Positions 1-9,070 of a stretch of 64,000 bases of DNA are shown one piece after another. The notes beneath the pieces are model-generated. The model was not told the DNA's origin, searched no databases, and saw only the letters and a list, made by a program, of their open reading frames with translations. Position 1 is the stretch's first letter; each line of letters opens with the position of its first letter. This DNA is from Teredinibacter turnerae T7901 (GTDB lineage: Bacteria; Pseudomonadota; Gammaproteobacteria; Pseudomonadales; Cellvibrionaceae): contig NC_012997.1 of the NCBI RefSeq assembly GCF_000023025.1, positions 5,012,501 through 5,076,500 of the forward strand, written 5' to 3'. A program made the translations under genes and the position numbers.

Positions 1-31
1 ATCTTTTTAATTCACCGCCTTAGCGGAAGTC

Positions 32-1465
32 CTAGTGGAATTGTAGCCAGAATGTATCAAGCGGCAAGGACACTATCCGCGTGGTACCGTCGCTAATTGC
101 GACTTCAACGGTTATCCCGGATATATCGGTAAACAGATTACTGGGGAGCTCCAGCAGGTCAGCGCCCTCGGCAATGATTTCTCCATTATTGCGCCAAATT
201 ATTTCTAGCTCGAGATCATCCTTTGGTGTGTCCAAATCGCGATAAACCGGCGGCGAGAGAACAAGCACGCCACCCAACTCATAGCCTCCTTCCCATTCAA
301 GTTCATATAGAAGCGTGGGCGGAAGCTTAACCTGGCGCAACGAACGCAGTGGTGTTGCTTGGCGATCAAACTCAAACCGTAAAAAAGGTATCTCCGGTGT
401 AGCACTCGCAGTATAGAGGTTCATACTAAAAACCACCCGGTCGTCGTAAATACCATCGCCGTCATTGTCCATATCCAAAACATGCAGCCCTCCGGCCATG
501 CTAGTGAATCTGGCTTTAACTCCATAACGCCCTGTAAGCACTAGCCCGCTCGCACTTGTTCCCTTGAAGACATCGCTAACATCAGCCGTACTCACGAGAA
601 CACTGCCGTAACCTTTAATCGCCAGGCCACCGCTAAAACTATCTTTAACCTCCGGCCCGCCGCCATACGTTTCTTTCAGCACTTTTAACGCTTCATAGCC
701 CTGTTCGTCGCTTCTACGAACAACCATTGCTGTTTCGTAGACGTTCCCTTTTACCGCCGCGGGATATGAACCTGTAAAGCCAATCAGCTGATAGGAATAG
801 TTGTGTTCGTTGTCTGGCCCATAGTTCTGATCAATTACCAGGTTTTCGGTGAAACTAGTCGCAAACGGCTGGTATCTCTGCCTATCCCCGTAATCGTGCT
901 CTAAATAAGGCGTGACGAACGCCAAGCTTTCGCCGGTAAGATATTTGCTGATCAGGACAGCACAACCGTGAAAGTTTTGCTTGAGCAGGCCGACACCATC
1001 TGAAAAACTGCCGCTGTAGGCCACATTGTTTTGATCGTTTAATCCGCTGCACGCAACCGTTGTATCAATGCTGTTATTTTTAGTTGAATCAGCCGAAACC
1101 CCACTATGGTCGTAATACTGAACGCCAATTTCGCCCAAATCCTCAGGGAAAACATTAACAATATCACCGTACGGCGAATAACTGCGCATTAGATAAATAA
1201 ATTTTATTGCCAGTTCTGGCGTTAAATTAACAAGCTCAGTACTGCCGCTATATTCGCTTAGTGCTAACCCCAAATAAGCTTCTTTAAGCTCCGTTTCGCT
1301 CAAAGCGTCCGGGTCACGCGCCAGCAATGATTGCCAGTCACTCGATGCGGAAAAAACACGAGTCGCATCGCCGCTGTACTGAGGCCCATCGCTGTCCTCA
1401 CCAGAACCTCCGCACGCAGTCAATGCTCCGAACATAACAACTACGCTTAACTTATTGCCAAACAT
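32..1465 (-). CDS. Large hypothetical lipoprotein
   Basis: Predicted 477-residue secreted lipoprotein of unknown function. The chosen ATG at 1465 is preceded by AGGA with 6-nt spacing and gives a compact signal peptide ending in the lipobox GALTAC, so Cys18 would be lipidated; a TTG nine codons upstream is the alternative. The mature part starts with a Gly/Ser/Asp-rich linker, then a long soluble domain rich in Tyr, Ser and Asp. It includes a short acidic DMDNDGDGIYDD stretch that could bind calcium. Two cysteines lie in the middle. I recognise no enzyme family. It stands alone, with no gene between it and the window edge and a separate gene upstream. That it is a lipoprotein is well supported; its function is not known. 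Confidence 0.8.
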   Translation of the reverse strand: MFGNKLSVVVMFGALTACGGSGEDSDGPQYSGDATRVFSASSDWQSLLARDPDALSETELKEAYLGLALSEYSGSTELVNLTPELAIKFIYLMRSYSPYGDIVNVFPEDLGEIGVQYYDHSGVSADSTKNNSIDTTVACSGLNDQNNVAYSGSFSDGVGLLKQNFHGCAVLISKYLTGESLAFVTPYLEHDYGDRQRYQPFATSFTENLVIDQNYGPDNEHNYSYQLIGFTGSYPAAVKGNVYETAMVVRRSDEQGYEALKVLKETYGGGPEVKDSFSGGLAIKGYGSVLVSTADVSDVFKGTSASGLVLTGRYGVKARFTSMAGGLHVLDMDNDGDGIYDDRVVFSMNLYTASATPEIPFLRFEFDRQATPLRSLRQVKLPPTLLYELEWEGGYELGGVLVLSPPVYRDLDTPKDDLELEIIWRNNGEIIAEGADLLELPSNLFTDISGITVEVAISDGTTRIVSLPLDTFWLQFH

Positions 1466-1540
1466 ACTCCGTCCTAAATTTATTATTGACAACTAACCTA
1501 TTTCGGGAAAAAAGTATTCGTCTCTCGATGTAGAGCGTGT

Positions 1541-2233
1541 CTAGACCACACGCTCCAACTCAGCGTATGCCTTGTTCAGCCATACTCTTACGCGCTGACG
1601 TTCCAGCAAGCCGAGCGCAGGCCCCATGGATTCGTCTTTATTGTTCGCCGCTGCCCAGAGGCTCGCACCAACTCGATCGATTTTACGCATGGCTGGCGTG
1701 TGCAACTCCGGCAGTTCGATGACTGTTGCACCAAAGCTTCGCGCTTTAGCCATGGCTTCGGATTCTTCCAGCAGGTCAAAATCTTTGCCGCGACCCAGGT
1801 TTTTCACCACCACATAGCTGGGTTGATCGCCATAGTGCGCGACAAGCCGCTCAAGCAACCGGACTGAATCCGACCCCTCATCGCACACATGCCAAAGTAC
1901 AACGCTAAGGCCCGCTTCGTTGGCGAACTCCAGCAAGCCACTTTCCGCCATCCAGCGGTCAACACTGCGCGCGGACTGAGCAGCGAGGTCTACAATGACA
2001 TCGCAGTTTTGCTCCAATGCTGTTTCGGCAATCGCATCTGCACTTTCGAACTCACTCACATCAACTGGCTGGGTAAACTCACTGTAATAACGCATAAGGG
2101 CGCCGTGCGACAGGTCTGCATCGAACGCGCGGAAATTCAGCGATTTGTCGATGTAGTACTGCGCCAAGACTCTGGCCAGCACAGATTTGCCAACGCCACC
2201 TTTTTCACCCCCAATAAAATGAATCTTTGCCAT
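1541..2233 (-). CDS. Orphan ParA/MinD-like P-loop ATPase
   Basis: 230 residues. The N-terminus carries the deviant Walker A motif GGEKGGVGKS (residues 8-17) typical of the ParA/MinD/Mrp (SIMIBI) ATPases, followed by FDADLSHGAL and DVIVDLAAQ, which fit the Walker A' / Walker B positions. The ATG at 2233 has AGGAG with 9-nt spacing. Such ATPases usually position or load a partner by nucleotide-dependent dimerisation. No parB, minC/E, flhG-type or conjugation gene is adjacent, so the cargo is unknown. The next gene upstream on the same strand is a GNAT-like protein about 75 bp away. The family call is confident; the specific role is not known. Confidence 0.85.
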   Translation of the reverse strand: MAKIHFIGGEKGGVGKSVLARVLAQYYIDKSLNFRAFDADLSHGALMRYYSEFTQPVDVSEFESADAIAETALEQNCDVIVDLAAQSARSVDRWMAESGLLEFANEAGLSVVLWHVCDEGSDSVRLLERLVAHYGDQPSYVVVKNLGRGKDFDLLEESEAMAKARSFGATVIELPELHTPAMRKIDRVGASLWAAANNKDESMGPALGLLERQRVRVWLNKAYAELERVV

Positions 2234-2309
2234 ACCCTGTTTCTCCTTTTTCTTTTTGCTGGATCACGAAATGTGTTGTTTAGCTCTGGCGACTGGCAAC
2301 TTGTCGCCT

Positions 2310-3512
2310 CTAAGCCTCGTTTTGATATTCTAATAATGCATTGTCCGGGAAAATCTTTTCACCTTCGCGAAAGGGCAGATAATTTCGGCCATCCTGACAG
2401 TATGCGTCCGTCTGGTTTTTTTCTTCATCGCAAAAATGCACAACCGCATCTCTAAACGCCGGATGCGCTACCCAGTGGTAGGAACAGGTTTTTACCGGCG
2501 TGAAACCCCGCTGAATTTTATGTTCGCCCTGGGCACCTGGGTCAAAACGTGCCAGACCTTCTGCAATAGCGTATTCAATACCCTGGTAATAGCAGGTTTC
2601 AAAGTGCAAACCGTCGACATCCAACTGCGTACCCCAGTAACGCCCGTAAAGGGTAGTGCTGTCACGAAAATACAAGGCCGCAGCCAACATTTCTTTATCC
2701 AGTGATTGATGGTGAGCGCTTGCCAGCATAATCTGCTCCGGCATGGTTTCCACCACTTGCTTAAAGAATGCGTTGTTCAAGTACCCTTGGCGCCCGCTAC
2801 GCTTGAAATAAGTGCGGTGATACAAGGCGTAAAACATCTCCCACTCATCCGCGCTGACCTCGGTCGCGCCGCGCATTTGCAGGTGTAGACCCTGCTCTTT
2901 AACTTTTTGGCGTTCGCGCTTCAATGATTTCCGTTTGCGCGAATTGAAGCGGGATAGAAAATCGTCAAAATCACGATATCCGTTGTTAAACCAATGAAAC
3001 TGGCAACCTTGCCGTTCGATAAGGCTTTCTCGCGCAAGTAAATCGCGCAGCCCCGCTTCCGGAAAAAGGCAATGAAAACCAGAGCCATCCGTGTCGCCCA
3101 GCACTTGCTTAAGCGTATCCACGATTAATTTTACGGTCTCGACTTTTTGTGCATCGCCTAGCTCGCTGGCAAACGCGATACGCGGCCCAGTGGCCGGCGT
3201 AAAGGGTACCGCGTTAATTAATTTGGGATAGTAATCAAGCCCTGCGCGCTGATAAGCATCGGCCCAGGCCCAATCGAATACATACTCACCGTAGGAATGT
3301 GTTTTTTGATAAAGCGGCACAACCGCAACACGACAATCATTGTGCTCAACAACCAGGTGCATGGGTTGCCAGCCAGTAGCTTCGCAGACACTCCCGGACA
3401 CTTCCAGCGCGTGCAGGAACTCATAACGTGTGAAGGGATAGTCGCTGGACCACAAACTTTGCCAGTCCTGCAGGGATATGTCGCCGATGCCTGATAGGAA
3501 AAATGTACGCAT
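2310..3512 (-). CDS. GNAT-like acyltransferase (DUF482/COG3146 type)
   Basis: 400 residues, the usual size for the DUF482 / COG3146 family, which has a FemAB-like double GNAT fold. Recognisable family features are the N-terminal RYEFLHALE stretch, a central basic segment FNSRKRKSLKRERQKV (about 190-205), and the C-terminal region with CYYQGIEYAI, FDPGAQGEHKIQRGF and a His-rich HWVAHP. These proteins are thought to transfer acyl or aminoacyl groups, and some annotations name them peptidoglycan-biosynthesis related, but the substrate is unproven. The ATG at 3512 has GAGG upstream. It is followed on the same strand by the ParA-like gene, so the two may be co-transcribed. Confidence 0.8.
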   Translation of the reverse strand: MRTFFLSGIGDISLQDWQSLWSSDYPFTRYEFLHALEVSGSVCEATGWQPMHLVVEHNDCRVAVVPLYQKTHSYGEYVFDWAWADAYQRAGLDYYPKLINAVPFTPATGPRIAFASELGDAQKVETVKLIVDTLKQVLGDTDGSGFHCLFPEAGLRDLLARESLIERQGCQFHWFNNGYRDFDDFLSRFNSRKRKSLKRERQKVKEQGLHLQMRGATEVSADEWEMFYALYHRTYFKRSGRQGYLNNAFFKQVVETMPEQIMLASAHHQSLDKEMLAAALYFRDSTTLYGRYWGTQLDVDGLHFETCYYQGIEYAIAEGLARFDPGAQGEHKIQRGFTPVKTCSYHWVAHPAFRDAVVHFCDEEKNQTDAYCQDGRNYLPFREGEKIFPDNALLEYQNEA

Positions 3513-3546
3513 GGGGGAGACCTCACGAAATCCCCCGCGTGCTTGT

Positions 3547-4866
3547 CTACGAGGGTTGCTGCTCGGGTGAACTCTGAATAACGCGTTTGATAGGAAAATG
3601 ACAGGAAAAGGTGCTGCCCTTGCCGACCTTACTGCGAATTTTCAAATCCGCATCATGGCGCAGCAGGATGTGTTTGACAATGGCAAGTCCGAGCCCAGTG
3701 CCACCGGTTTCGCGCGAGCGACCCGCATCCACCCGATAAAAACGTTCAGTCAGACGCGGAATATGGCGCGACTCAATACCTTCGCCATTATCCTTCACCT
3801 TAAGCACCAATTCATGGGGATCGCTGTTGACCAGAATGGAAACTTTTTTTCCATCTGGCGTGTAGTTAACAGCGTTATAAACCAGGTTGGCGATAGCGCT
3901 ACGCAGCTCGTCCTCCTGCCCCATGATTTCGATGCCTTCGCCACAGTTAATTAAGAATTCGTGGCCGCGCTCGCCGCTTAGCGCGCGGCCTTCCGCCACG
4001 ATCTGCTCCAGGAGAGGCAGCAGAGGAACCGGGCGCTGGCCGAAATCGCGGTCGTCAGTTTCCAGGCGGGAGAGGGTGAGCAGGTCGTTTATCAGGCGAT
4101 TCATGCGGCTGGTTTGTTCCAGCATCTGTCCCATGGGTTTGTCCCAGCGTTCAGGCAATACGCCGGTATCGGCCAGGGTTTCCAGGTAACCGCTAAGAAC
4201 GGTTAACGGTGTTCGCAACTCATGAGAAACATTTGCCACGAAGTCCTGACGCATCCGCTCAAGGTTGGCAACGCGGGTTACGTCACGCGCAATAATCAAC
4301 CGGTCACCGTCGCCAAAAGGATGAATAAAGAACTGAAGGTGCTGACCTTCATGGCGTACCGAGTAGGTATCCAGCGGCTCCTTATAATCGCCGCCTTCAT
4401 AGTATTTGATGAACTTGGGGTTGCGCAGGTAATTGGTGACCTTGTGGCCTATATCCAACGGTTGGAAATCAAACTGCATTTCGGCGGCGCGATTCCACCA
4501 CTCGATGTTGTGGTGCTTGTCGACAATAATAACCCCGTCGGTCAGTGCCGCCGTCATCTGCTGGACCCGCTCCACAACCTGTTGCAGGCGCAGCTTGTCT
4601 TTTTCATAGCGGCGGATGATGAGTACCACGTCTTCCGCAATTTCCGCCCAAACGCCTTCCAGGTTGTTTTCCTGCAGACCGCGCTGGCGGGTCGCCTCCA
4701 CCCAGGATTCCAATTCGGAGATGCGCAGCATAAGGCGTGCGCCAAACACCAGCGCGGCCACCAGCAGCATCATAACGACGTGGTCGAAAACCAGGCCAAT
4801 GCTGAAACCCACAATGACGAACAGCAGCAACCAGCGCAGTTCGGCCGCTACGCCTTTACGAAACAT
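3547..4866 (-). CDS. phoR: Phosphate regulon sensor histidine kinase PhoR
   Basis: 439 residues. It has two closely spaced N-terminal membrane segments (about 11-29 and 31-48) with almost no periplasmic loop, a DUF3329/PAS region (about 100-200), a HisKA domain with the H-box FVANVSHELRTP (phospho-acceptor His215), and a HATPase domain with NLVYNAVNYTPDG, VKDNGEGIE and GGTGLGLAIVKH. That architecture is PhoR: it phosphorylates PhoB when the Pst-PhoU complex signals low phosphate. It lies 17 bp downstream of phoB on the same strand, the classic phoBR operon. The RBS is weak, suggesting partial coupling to phoB translation. Confidence 0.97.
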   Translation of the reverse strand: MFRKGVAAELRWLLLFVIVGFSIGLVFDHVVMMLLVAALVFGARLMLRISELESWVEATRQRGLQENNLEGVWAEIAEDVVLIIRRYEKDKLRLQQVVERVQQMTAALTDGVIIVDKHHNIEWWNRAAEMQFDFQPLDIGHKVTNYLRNPKFIKYYEGGDYKEPLDTYSVRHEGQHLQFFIHPFGDGDRLIIARDVTRVANLERMRQDFVANVSHELRTPLTVLSGYLETLADTGVLPERWDKPMGQMLEQTSRMNRLINDLLTLSRLETDDRDFGQRPVPLLPLLEQIVAEGRALSGERGHEFLINCGEGIEIMGQEDELRSAIANLVYNAVNYTPDGKKVSILVNSDPHELVLKVKDNGEGIESRHIPRLTERFYRVDAGRSRETGGTGLGLAIVKHILLRHDADLKIRSKVGKGSTFSCHFPIKRVIQSSPEQQPS

Positions 4867-4883
4867 AAGCAGAACCGGGAAGT

Positions 4884-5591
4884 TTATTCAGCAGCAGCGA
4901 GAAATTTTGCTGAGAACCGGTAGCCCGCACCGCGCACGGTTTGCACGAGGCGATCGTGGTTTTCCAGCTTCAGGGCTTTGCGTAAACGGCGAATATGAAC
5001 ATCCACAGTCCGCTCTTCCACATACACGTTGCCACCCCACACATAATCCAATAACTGATTACGTGAGTATACGCGCTCCTGGTGGGTTAAGAAAAATTCC
5101 AACAAACGGTATTCAGTGGGGCCCAGCTGAACCGGCATCCCGGCGATGGTAACGCGGTGACTGGTAGGGTCGAGACACAGGTTTTCTACGGTTATTGGGT
5201 CGCCACTTGAAAGGGAATCACTGCGGCGCAATACCGCCTTGAGACGGGCAACCAGCTCGCGAGGGGAAAATGGCTTGGTGATATAGTCGTCCGCACCTAT
5301 TTCCAGGCCCTGTATTTTGTTGTCCTCTTCGCCTTTCGCCGTGAGCATGATAATTGGTATTTCACGGGTCACTTCTTGCGATTTCAACCGACGCGCGAAC
5401 TCAATACCACTCACGCCAGGCATCATCCAGTCCAATAGAATGAGATCGGGGCGGGTGTCCACCACGATTTGGTGTGCCTCCTGGGCATCGGCAGCTTCCA
5501 GCACCGCATAATCGGCCATCTCGAGGGCCACACGGAGCATGTCGCGAATCGCGCGCTCGTCATCGACCACTAGAATCTTTTTTTCAACCAT
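4884..5591 (-). CDS. phoB: Phosphate regulon response regulator PhoB
   Basis: 235 residues from the ATG at 5591; an in-frame start at 5660 would add 23 residues absent from normal PhoB proteins, so the shorter form is preferred. The receiver domain has the acidic pair D10/D11, phospho-acceptor D54 in LLDWMMPG, T84 and K106 in TKPFSP. The C-terminal winged helix has the OmpR/PhoB pattern ending in VRTVRGAGYRFSA. Phosphorylated PhoB binds Pho boxes to activate phosphate-scavenging genes. A PhoB-box-like element sits upstream (5700-5717), so autoregulation is likely. phoR follows directly. Confidence 0.97.
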   Translation of the reverse strand: MVEKKILVVDDERAIRDMLRVALEMADYAVLEAADAQEAHQIVVDTRPDLILLDWMMPGVSGIEFARRLKSQEVTREIPIIMLTAKGEEDNKIQGLEIGADDYITKPFSPRELVARLKAVLRRSDSLSSGDPITVENLCLDPTSHRVTIAGMPVQLGPTEYRLLEFFLTHQERVYSRNQLLDYVWGGNVYVEERTVDVHIRRLRKALKLENHDRLVQTVRGAGYRFSAKFLAAAE

Positions 5592-5683
5592 GGAGGTATA
5601 ACCTAAAGTCTTAGAATAAGGTGGAGTATCTGCAGTAATTACAGGTGCGCAATAGGGCAACCTGAATGACCCAAGTCACGGGC

Positions 5684-5717
5684 ATTAAATAAAGCTTTTG
5701 TTTCGATTTTATGACAT
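5684..5717 (-). promoter_or_regulatory. Predicted Pho box and -10 element before phoB
   Basis: Read on the minus strand, 5717-5700 is ATGTCATAAAATCGAAAC. The first half and spacer match the Pho-box consensus (TGTCATAAAA) exactly; the second half is degenerate. Ten bases further on is TTTAAT (5689-5684), a good -10 hexamer at the 10-bp spacing expected of PhoB-activated promoters. It lies about 90 bp before the phoB start. Confidence 0.6.
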
Positions 5718-5761
5718 CGGCCGTATTTCGCCACCGGCGTCTGTATTAACGAAATCAATGG

Positions 5762-6652
5762 CTAGCGAAATTGATAATCGCAGACAATACCAACGAAGAT
5801 CACAATGCCGACCCAGTTGTTGTTCAGAAAGGCTTTGAAGCAGGCATCGCGCTGCCGCTCGCGGATCAGCAGTTGCTGATAAATCATTAGCCCGGCCGCG
5901 GCCGCCAGGCTGAGGTAATAAAAGGTTCCCAATTCGAATTTGGTACCGACCATAAGCAGCGCGATCAGGGTCATCATCTGCAGACAGGCCGTAATGGCTT
6001 TATCCTGTTCACCAAAAAGGATGGCTGACGATTTCACTCCGATTTTGAGATCATCATCCCGGTCGACCATCGCGTAAAAAGTGTCGTAGGCCACCGTCCA
6101 GAGTAAAACTGCGGTATAAAGTAGCCAGATATGGCTACTCAGTTCACCGGTCTGCGCAGCAAATGCCATCGGCACGGACCAGGCGAACGCGGCTCCCAAA
6201 ACCACCTGCGGCAATTGGGTATAGCGCTTCATAAAGGGGTAGCAAAAGGCCAGCGCGATGCCGCCGACCGACAGGTATACCGTAAGGTCGTTGGTTTGCA
6301 GCACCAATAAAAATGACGCAAGACTGAGTACCGCAAACAACGCGGCCGCCTCAACGGGAGACACCAGCCCAGTGACCAATGGCCGGCTGCGGGTGCGCTC
6401 TACGTGGCCGTCCACCTTGCGGTCGGCATAATCGTTGATCACGCAGCCGGCGGAACGCATCAATACTACCCCTACAGTGAATATCACCAGCAGGTCCCAG
6501 CGCGGCACACCACCGGCCGCTAACCAGAGTGACCAGAGCGTAGGCCACAACACCAGGTAGATGCCGATAGGGCGATGCAGGCGCATCAATTGCAAGTAAG
6601 CACGCCACTTGGGCATCGGCTGGGGAGAAACTTTTGGGGAACTTGTGTTCAT
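5762..6652 (-). CDS. ubiA: 4-hydroxybenzoate octaprenyltransferase UbiA
   Basis: 296 residues, integral membrane prenyltransferase. It attaches the polyprenyl chain to 4-hydroxybenzoate, an early membrane step of ubiquinone synthesis. The first Asp-rich motif NDYADRKVD (residues 73-81) and the second, [13 protein letters not shown] (about 189-201), which bind Mg-diphosphate, are both intact, and the hydrophobic profile fits about eight to nine membrane helices. ubiC (chorismate lyase), often adjacent in pseudomonads, is not seen here. The gene is upstream of phoB on the same strand with about 170 bp between them and diverges from the HU-like gene. Confidence 0.97.
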   Translation of the reverse strand: MNTSSPKVSPQPMPKWRAYLQLMRLHRPIGIYLVLWPTLWSLWLAAGGVPRWDLLVIFTVGVVLMRSAGCVINDYADRKVDGHVERTRSRPLVTGLVSPVEAAALFAVLSLASFLLVLQTNDLTVYLSVGGIALAFCYPFMKRYTQLPQVVLGAAFAWSVPMAFAAQTGELSSHIWLLYTAVLLWTVAYDTFYAMVDRDDDLKIGVKSSAILFGEQDKAITACLQMMTLIALLMVGTKFELGTFYYLSLAAAAGLMIYQQLLIRERQRDACFKAFLNNNWVGIVIFVGIVCDYQFR

Positions 6653-6706
6653 TGAACCGCGCTTTGAAGCTGTTTTATAGTGATTATTCTACCCGGAGCC
6701 CCTCTC

Positions 6707-6988
6707 ATGCGTAAAACAGATCTTGTGAAGCAGCTTTGTACACTCGGCGAACTCAACCGCGTTCAGGCAGATGATGTGGTCGAGGCGATTGTCGAACAGG
6801 TGACCAATGCGCTGGCCCGCGGCGAGCGGGTACAACTCCCGGGCCTCGGCAGTTTCTCTGTGCGCCACCGCAATGCGCACACCGGAATCAACCCGCAAAC
6901 CGGCGAGGCGTTGCGCATTGCGGCTAAAAACCAGATTTTTTTCAAGGCAGGCAAACGTCTGCGTGACCCCTTCCAGCACAAGGAATAA
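6707..6988 (+). CDS. Small HU/IHF-family DNA-binding protein
   Basis: 93 residues from the ATG at 6707, which has CGGAG nearby; the upstream ATT/ATA-region start would add nine residues foreign to the family. The sequence shows the HU/IHF fold: an N-terminal helical part (MRKTDLVKQL onward), the GERVQLPGLGSFSVRHR strand turn near residues 45-61, and a shortened arm with the NPQTGE motif (about 67-72) that normally carries the DNA-bending Pro. It then ends FFKAGKRLRDPF. Divergent HU paralogues like this are common beside the true hupA/B genes. The stop codon overlaps the RBS of the symporter gene that follows 3 bp later, so the two are probably co-expressed. Confidence 0.85.
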   Translation: MRKTDLVKQLCTLGELNRVQADDVVEAIVEQVTNALARGERVQLPGLGSFSVRHRNAHTGINPQTGEALRIAAKNQIFFKAGKRLRDPFQHKE

Positions 6989-6991
6989 TTC

Positions 6992-8281
6992 ATGATTCGT
7001 CTGCAACTGCACTGGCAAATACTGATTGCCATCGGCCTCGCTATCGCAGTGGGCCTGGGCATCAACCTGCTCTCGCAAAACAACCCTGCCAGCGCGGCGC
7101 CTTTCCTCAGTACGTTCTCGTTTGTTGGAACGCTCTTCCTAAACGCACTAAAGATGATCATTGTGCCACTTATTTTATCGTCCATTATCAGTGGCATCAG
7201 CACCCTGGGCAGCAGCAATGACTTGCGCCGTCTGGGTGGTAAAACGCTCGGCTTCTACCTCGCATCCAGTCTGTTTGCTATTTTAATGGGGCTTTTCCTG
7301 GTGAACATCATCCAGCCCGGCATCATAAATGGAGAGCCGGCAGGTGAGCGCTTGAACCTCAGCAGCCAGGAGGAGGTGGGCGCCAATCTCGATAAGATTG
7401 AGGGGCGTGGTACGGGTGACGTCGCCGCTGTATTTCACCGCATGCTGCCACCGAATATTGTGCAGGCAGCAGCAGAAGGGCAGATGCTCGGACTCATCTG
7501 CTTTGGTTTGTTATTTGGCTTTTTTATGACCCGAATTGCGTCGCCCATGCGCGAAACCCTGGTTAATTTTTGGCAGGGTGTTTTCGAAACCATGATGGGC
7601 ATAACGCTGTTCATAATGAAGTTCACGCCCATTGGCGTATTTGCCCTGGTAGCCAATACAGTCGCGTCCACCGGCTTCAAAGCGTTTGTCCCGGTGTTAA
7701 CCTTTTTCTTTACTGTGGTGCTGGCCCTCGCCGCCCACACCTTTATCACCATGCCGCTCATTTTAAAATTTCTCGCGAAGGTGAATCCGGTTGGTCAGTA
7801 TCGCGGTATGACTCCAGCCTTACTTACGGCATTTTCCACCGCATCGTCTTCCGGCACCTTGCCTATCACCATGGAGTGCATGGAAAAAAATGTGGGGCTT
7901 TCCAACCGCACAGTATCCTTCGTGTTGCCGTTGGGCGCGACCATCAATATGGATGGCACCGCGCTCTATGAGTGTGTTGCCGCCATGTTTATCGCTCAGG
8001 CCTACGGCCTGGATCTCACCCTGGCAACGCAGTTCACCATCGTCACCATCGCGCTGCTCACCTCCATTGGCGTAGCGGGAATCCCCTCTGCAAGCCTGGT
8101 GGCAATCGCAGTTATTCTCAGTGCCATTGGCTTGCCATTGGAAGGGATCGGAATGTTGCTGGTAACCGACCGAATTTTAGATATGATGCGCACCGCAGTG
8201 AACGTATTCAGCGACAGCTGCTGCGCGACATTTATCGCCCGCAGCGAAGGCGAAACAACCCAGATCGCCGCGAAATCCTGA
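6992..8281 (+). CDS. Dicarboxylate/amino acid:cation symporter (DAACS family)
   Basis: 429 residues, inner-membrane secondary transporter of the GltP/GltT/DctA family, moving glutamate, aspartate or C4-dicarboxylates with H+ or Na+. The diagnostic re-entrant region is present: SSSGTLPITMECMEKNVG (hairpin 1), LPLGATINMDGTALYE (the NMDGT motif) and GVAGIPSASLVAI (hairpin 2). The RBS AAGGA overlaps the end of the HU-like gene. Family membership is firm; the exact substrate cannot be read from the sequence. Confidence 0.93.
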   Translation: MIRLQLHWQILIAIGLAIAVGLGINLLSQNNPASAAPFLSTFSFVGTLFLNALKMIIVPLILSSIISGISTLGSSNDLRRLGGKTLGFYLASSLFAILMGLFLVNIIQPGIINGEPAGERLNLSSQEEVGANLDKIEGRGTGDVAAVFHRMLPPNIVQAAAEGQMLGLICFGLLFGFFMTRIASPMRETLVNFWQGVFETMMGITLFIMKFTPIGVFALVANTVASTGFKAFVPVLTFFFTVVLALAAHTFITMPLILKFLAKVNPVGQYRGMTPALLTAFSTASSSGTLPITMECMEKNVGLSNRTVSFVLPLGATINMDGTALYECVAAMFIAQAYGLDLTLATQFTIVTIALLTSIGVAGIPSASLVAIAVILSAIGLPLEGIGMLLVTDRILDMMRTAVNVFSDSCCATFIARSEGETTQIAAKS

Positions 8282-8383
8282 CCGCTGCTCATGCCAGGGG
8301 CATCGCGATTGCGATGTCCATGCATTTTGCGGATGATACGCCACCGACACTTTTTCTGACTCTCCATTGCGCGAGGACGCTTT

Positions 8384-9070
8384 ATGGCGCAACCCCTGCC
8401 TAGGCCCCGCCTGTTTAGTCGGGTCGGCAACACCTTTCTCGCCGGCATACTTGCCGCGCTTCCATTAACGCTCACCATCGCCGTCATCGTATGGGCGGCC
8501 GATCTGTTGCACCGCTATCTCGGCCCGGAGAGTTTTATCGGGCGACTATTTGGTAATATCGGGCTGAACTTCGTGACGTCCGAAATTACCGCCTACGCTA
8601 TTGGGGTAGCGAGTGTGGTGGCAGTGATCTACTTGCTGGGTGTGGCGGTGCAGTCCCGATTGCGCCACCAGTGGCAGGGCTTAATGAGTGGTCTACTGGC
8701 GCGCGTACCCTTTGTGCGCTCGGTGTACCAAACGCTCTCGCGCATTGTCACCATGTTTGATAAACACGAGGAAGCCCAGTACAAAAGCATGCAAGCCGTG
8801 TTGTGTTATTTCGGCGGTGATCGCAGTGGCATGGCCGTGCTGGGCCTGCTCACCAGTCCCACACCGGTATTTATGGGCGGTCGCGAACACTATGCGATTA
8901 TGGTCCCCAGCGCACCAGTTCCCTTTGGCGGCGCCATCATGTATGCGCCCGTGGACTGGGTGCAAAAAGCGGATTTTGGTTTCGACGGGCTGTTCAATAT
9001 TTACATGTCGATGGGAGTAACCTCCGGCGACTACTTTAAACAGCCGCCGGACGAACCTAGAACGAAATAA
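8384..9070 (+). CDS. DUF502 membrane protein
   Basis: 228 residues with two N-terminal membrane helices (about 15-35 and 60-85) and a soluble C-terminal domain. Segments such as PFVRSVYQTLSRIV, YAIMVPSAPVPFGGAIMYAP and SMGVTSGDY are typical of the DUF502 family, whose function in bacteria is unknown although plant relatives (LIKE-COV) act in membrane trafficking. The ATG has GAGGA with 7-nt spacing. Its last 14 bases overlap the end of the convergent gene on the other strand. Confidence 0.88.
   Translation: MAQPLPRPRLFSRVGNTFLAGILAALPLTLTIAVIVWAADLLHRYLGPESFIGRLFGNIGLNFVTSEITAYAIGVASVVAVIYLLGVAVQSRLRHQWQGLMSGLLARVPFVRSVYQTLSRIVTMFDKHEEAQYKSMQAVLCYFGGDRSGMAVLGLLTSPTPVFMGGREHYAIMVPSAPVPFGGAIMYAPVDWVQKADFGFDGLFNIYMSMGVTSGDYFKQPPDEPRTK

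Noticed and set aside
1889-2455. 188-codon plus-strand open frame
   Set aside because: Antisense to the ParA-like gene; low-quality translation and no start signal.
4222-4923. 233-codon plus-strand open frame
   Set aside because: Antisense shadow of phoR, which has all kinase motifs.
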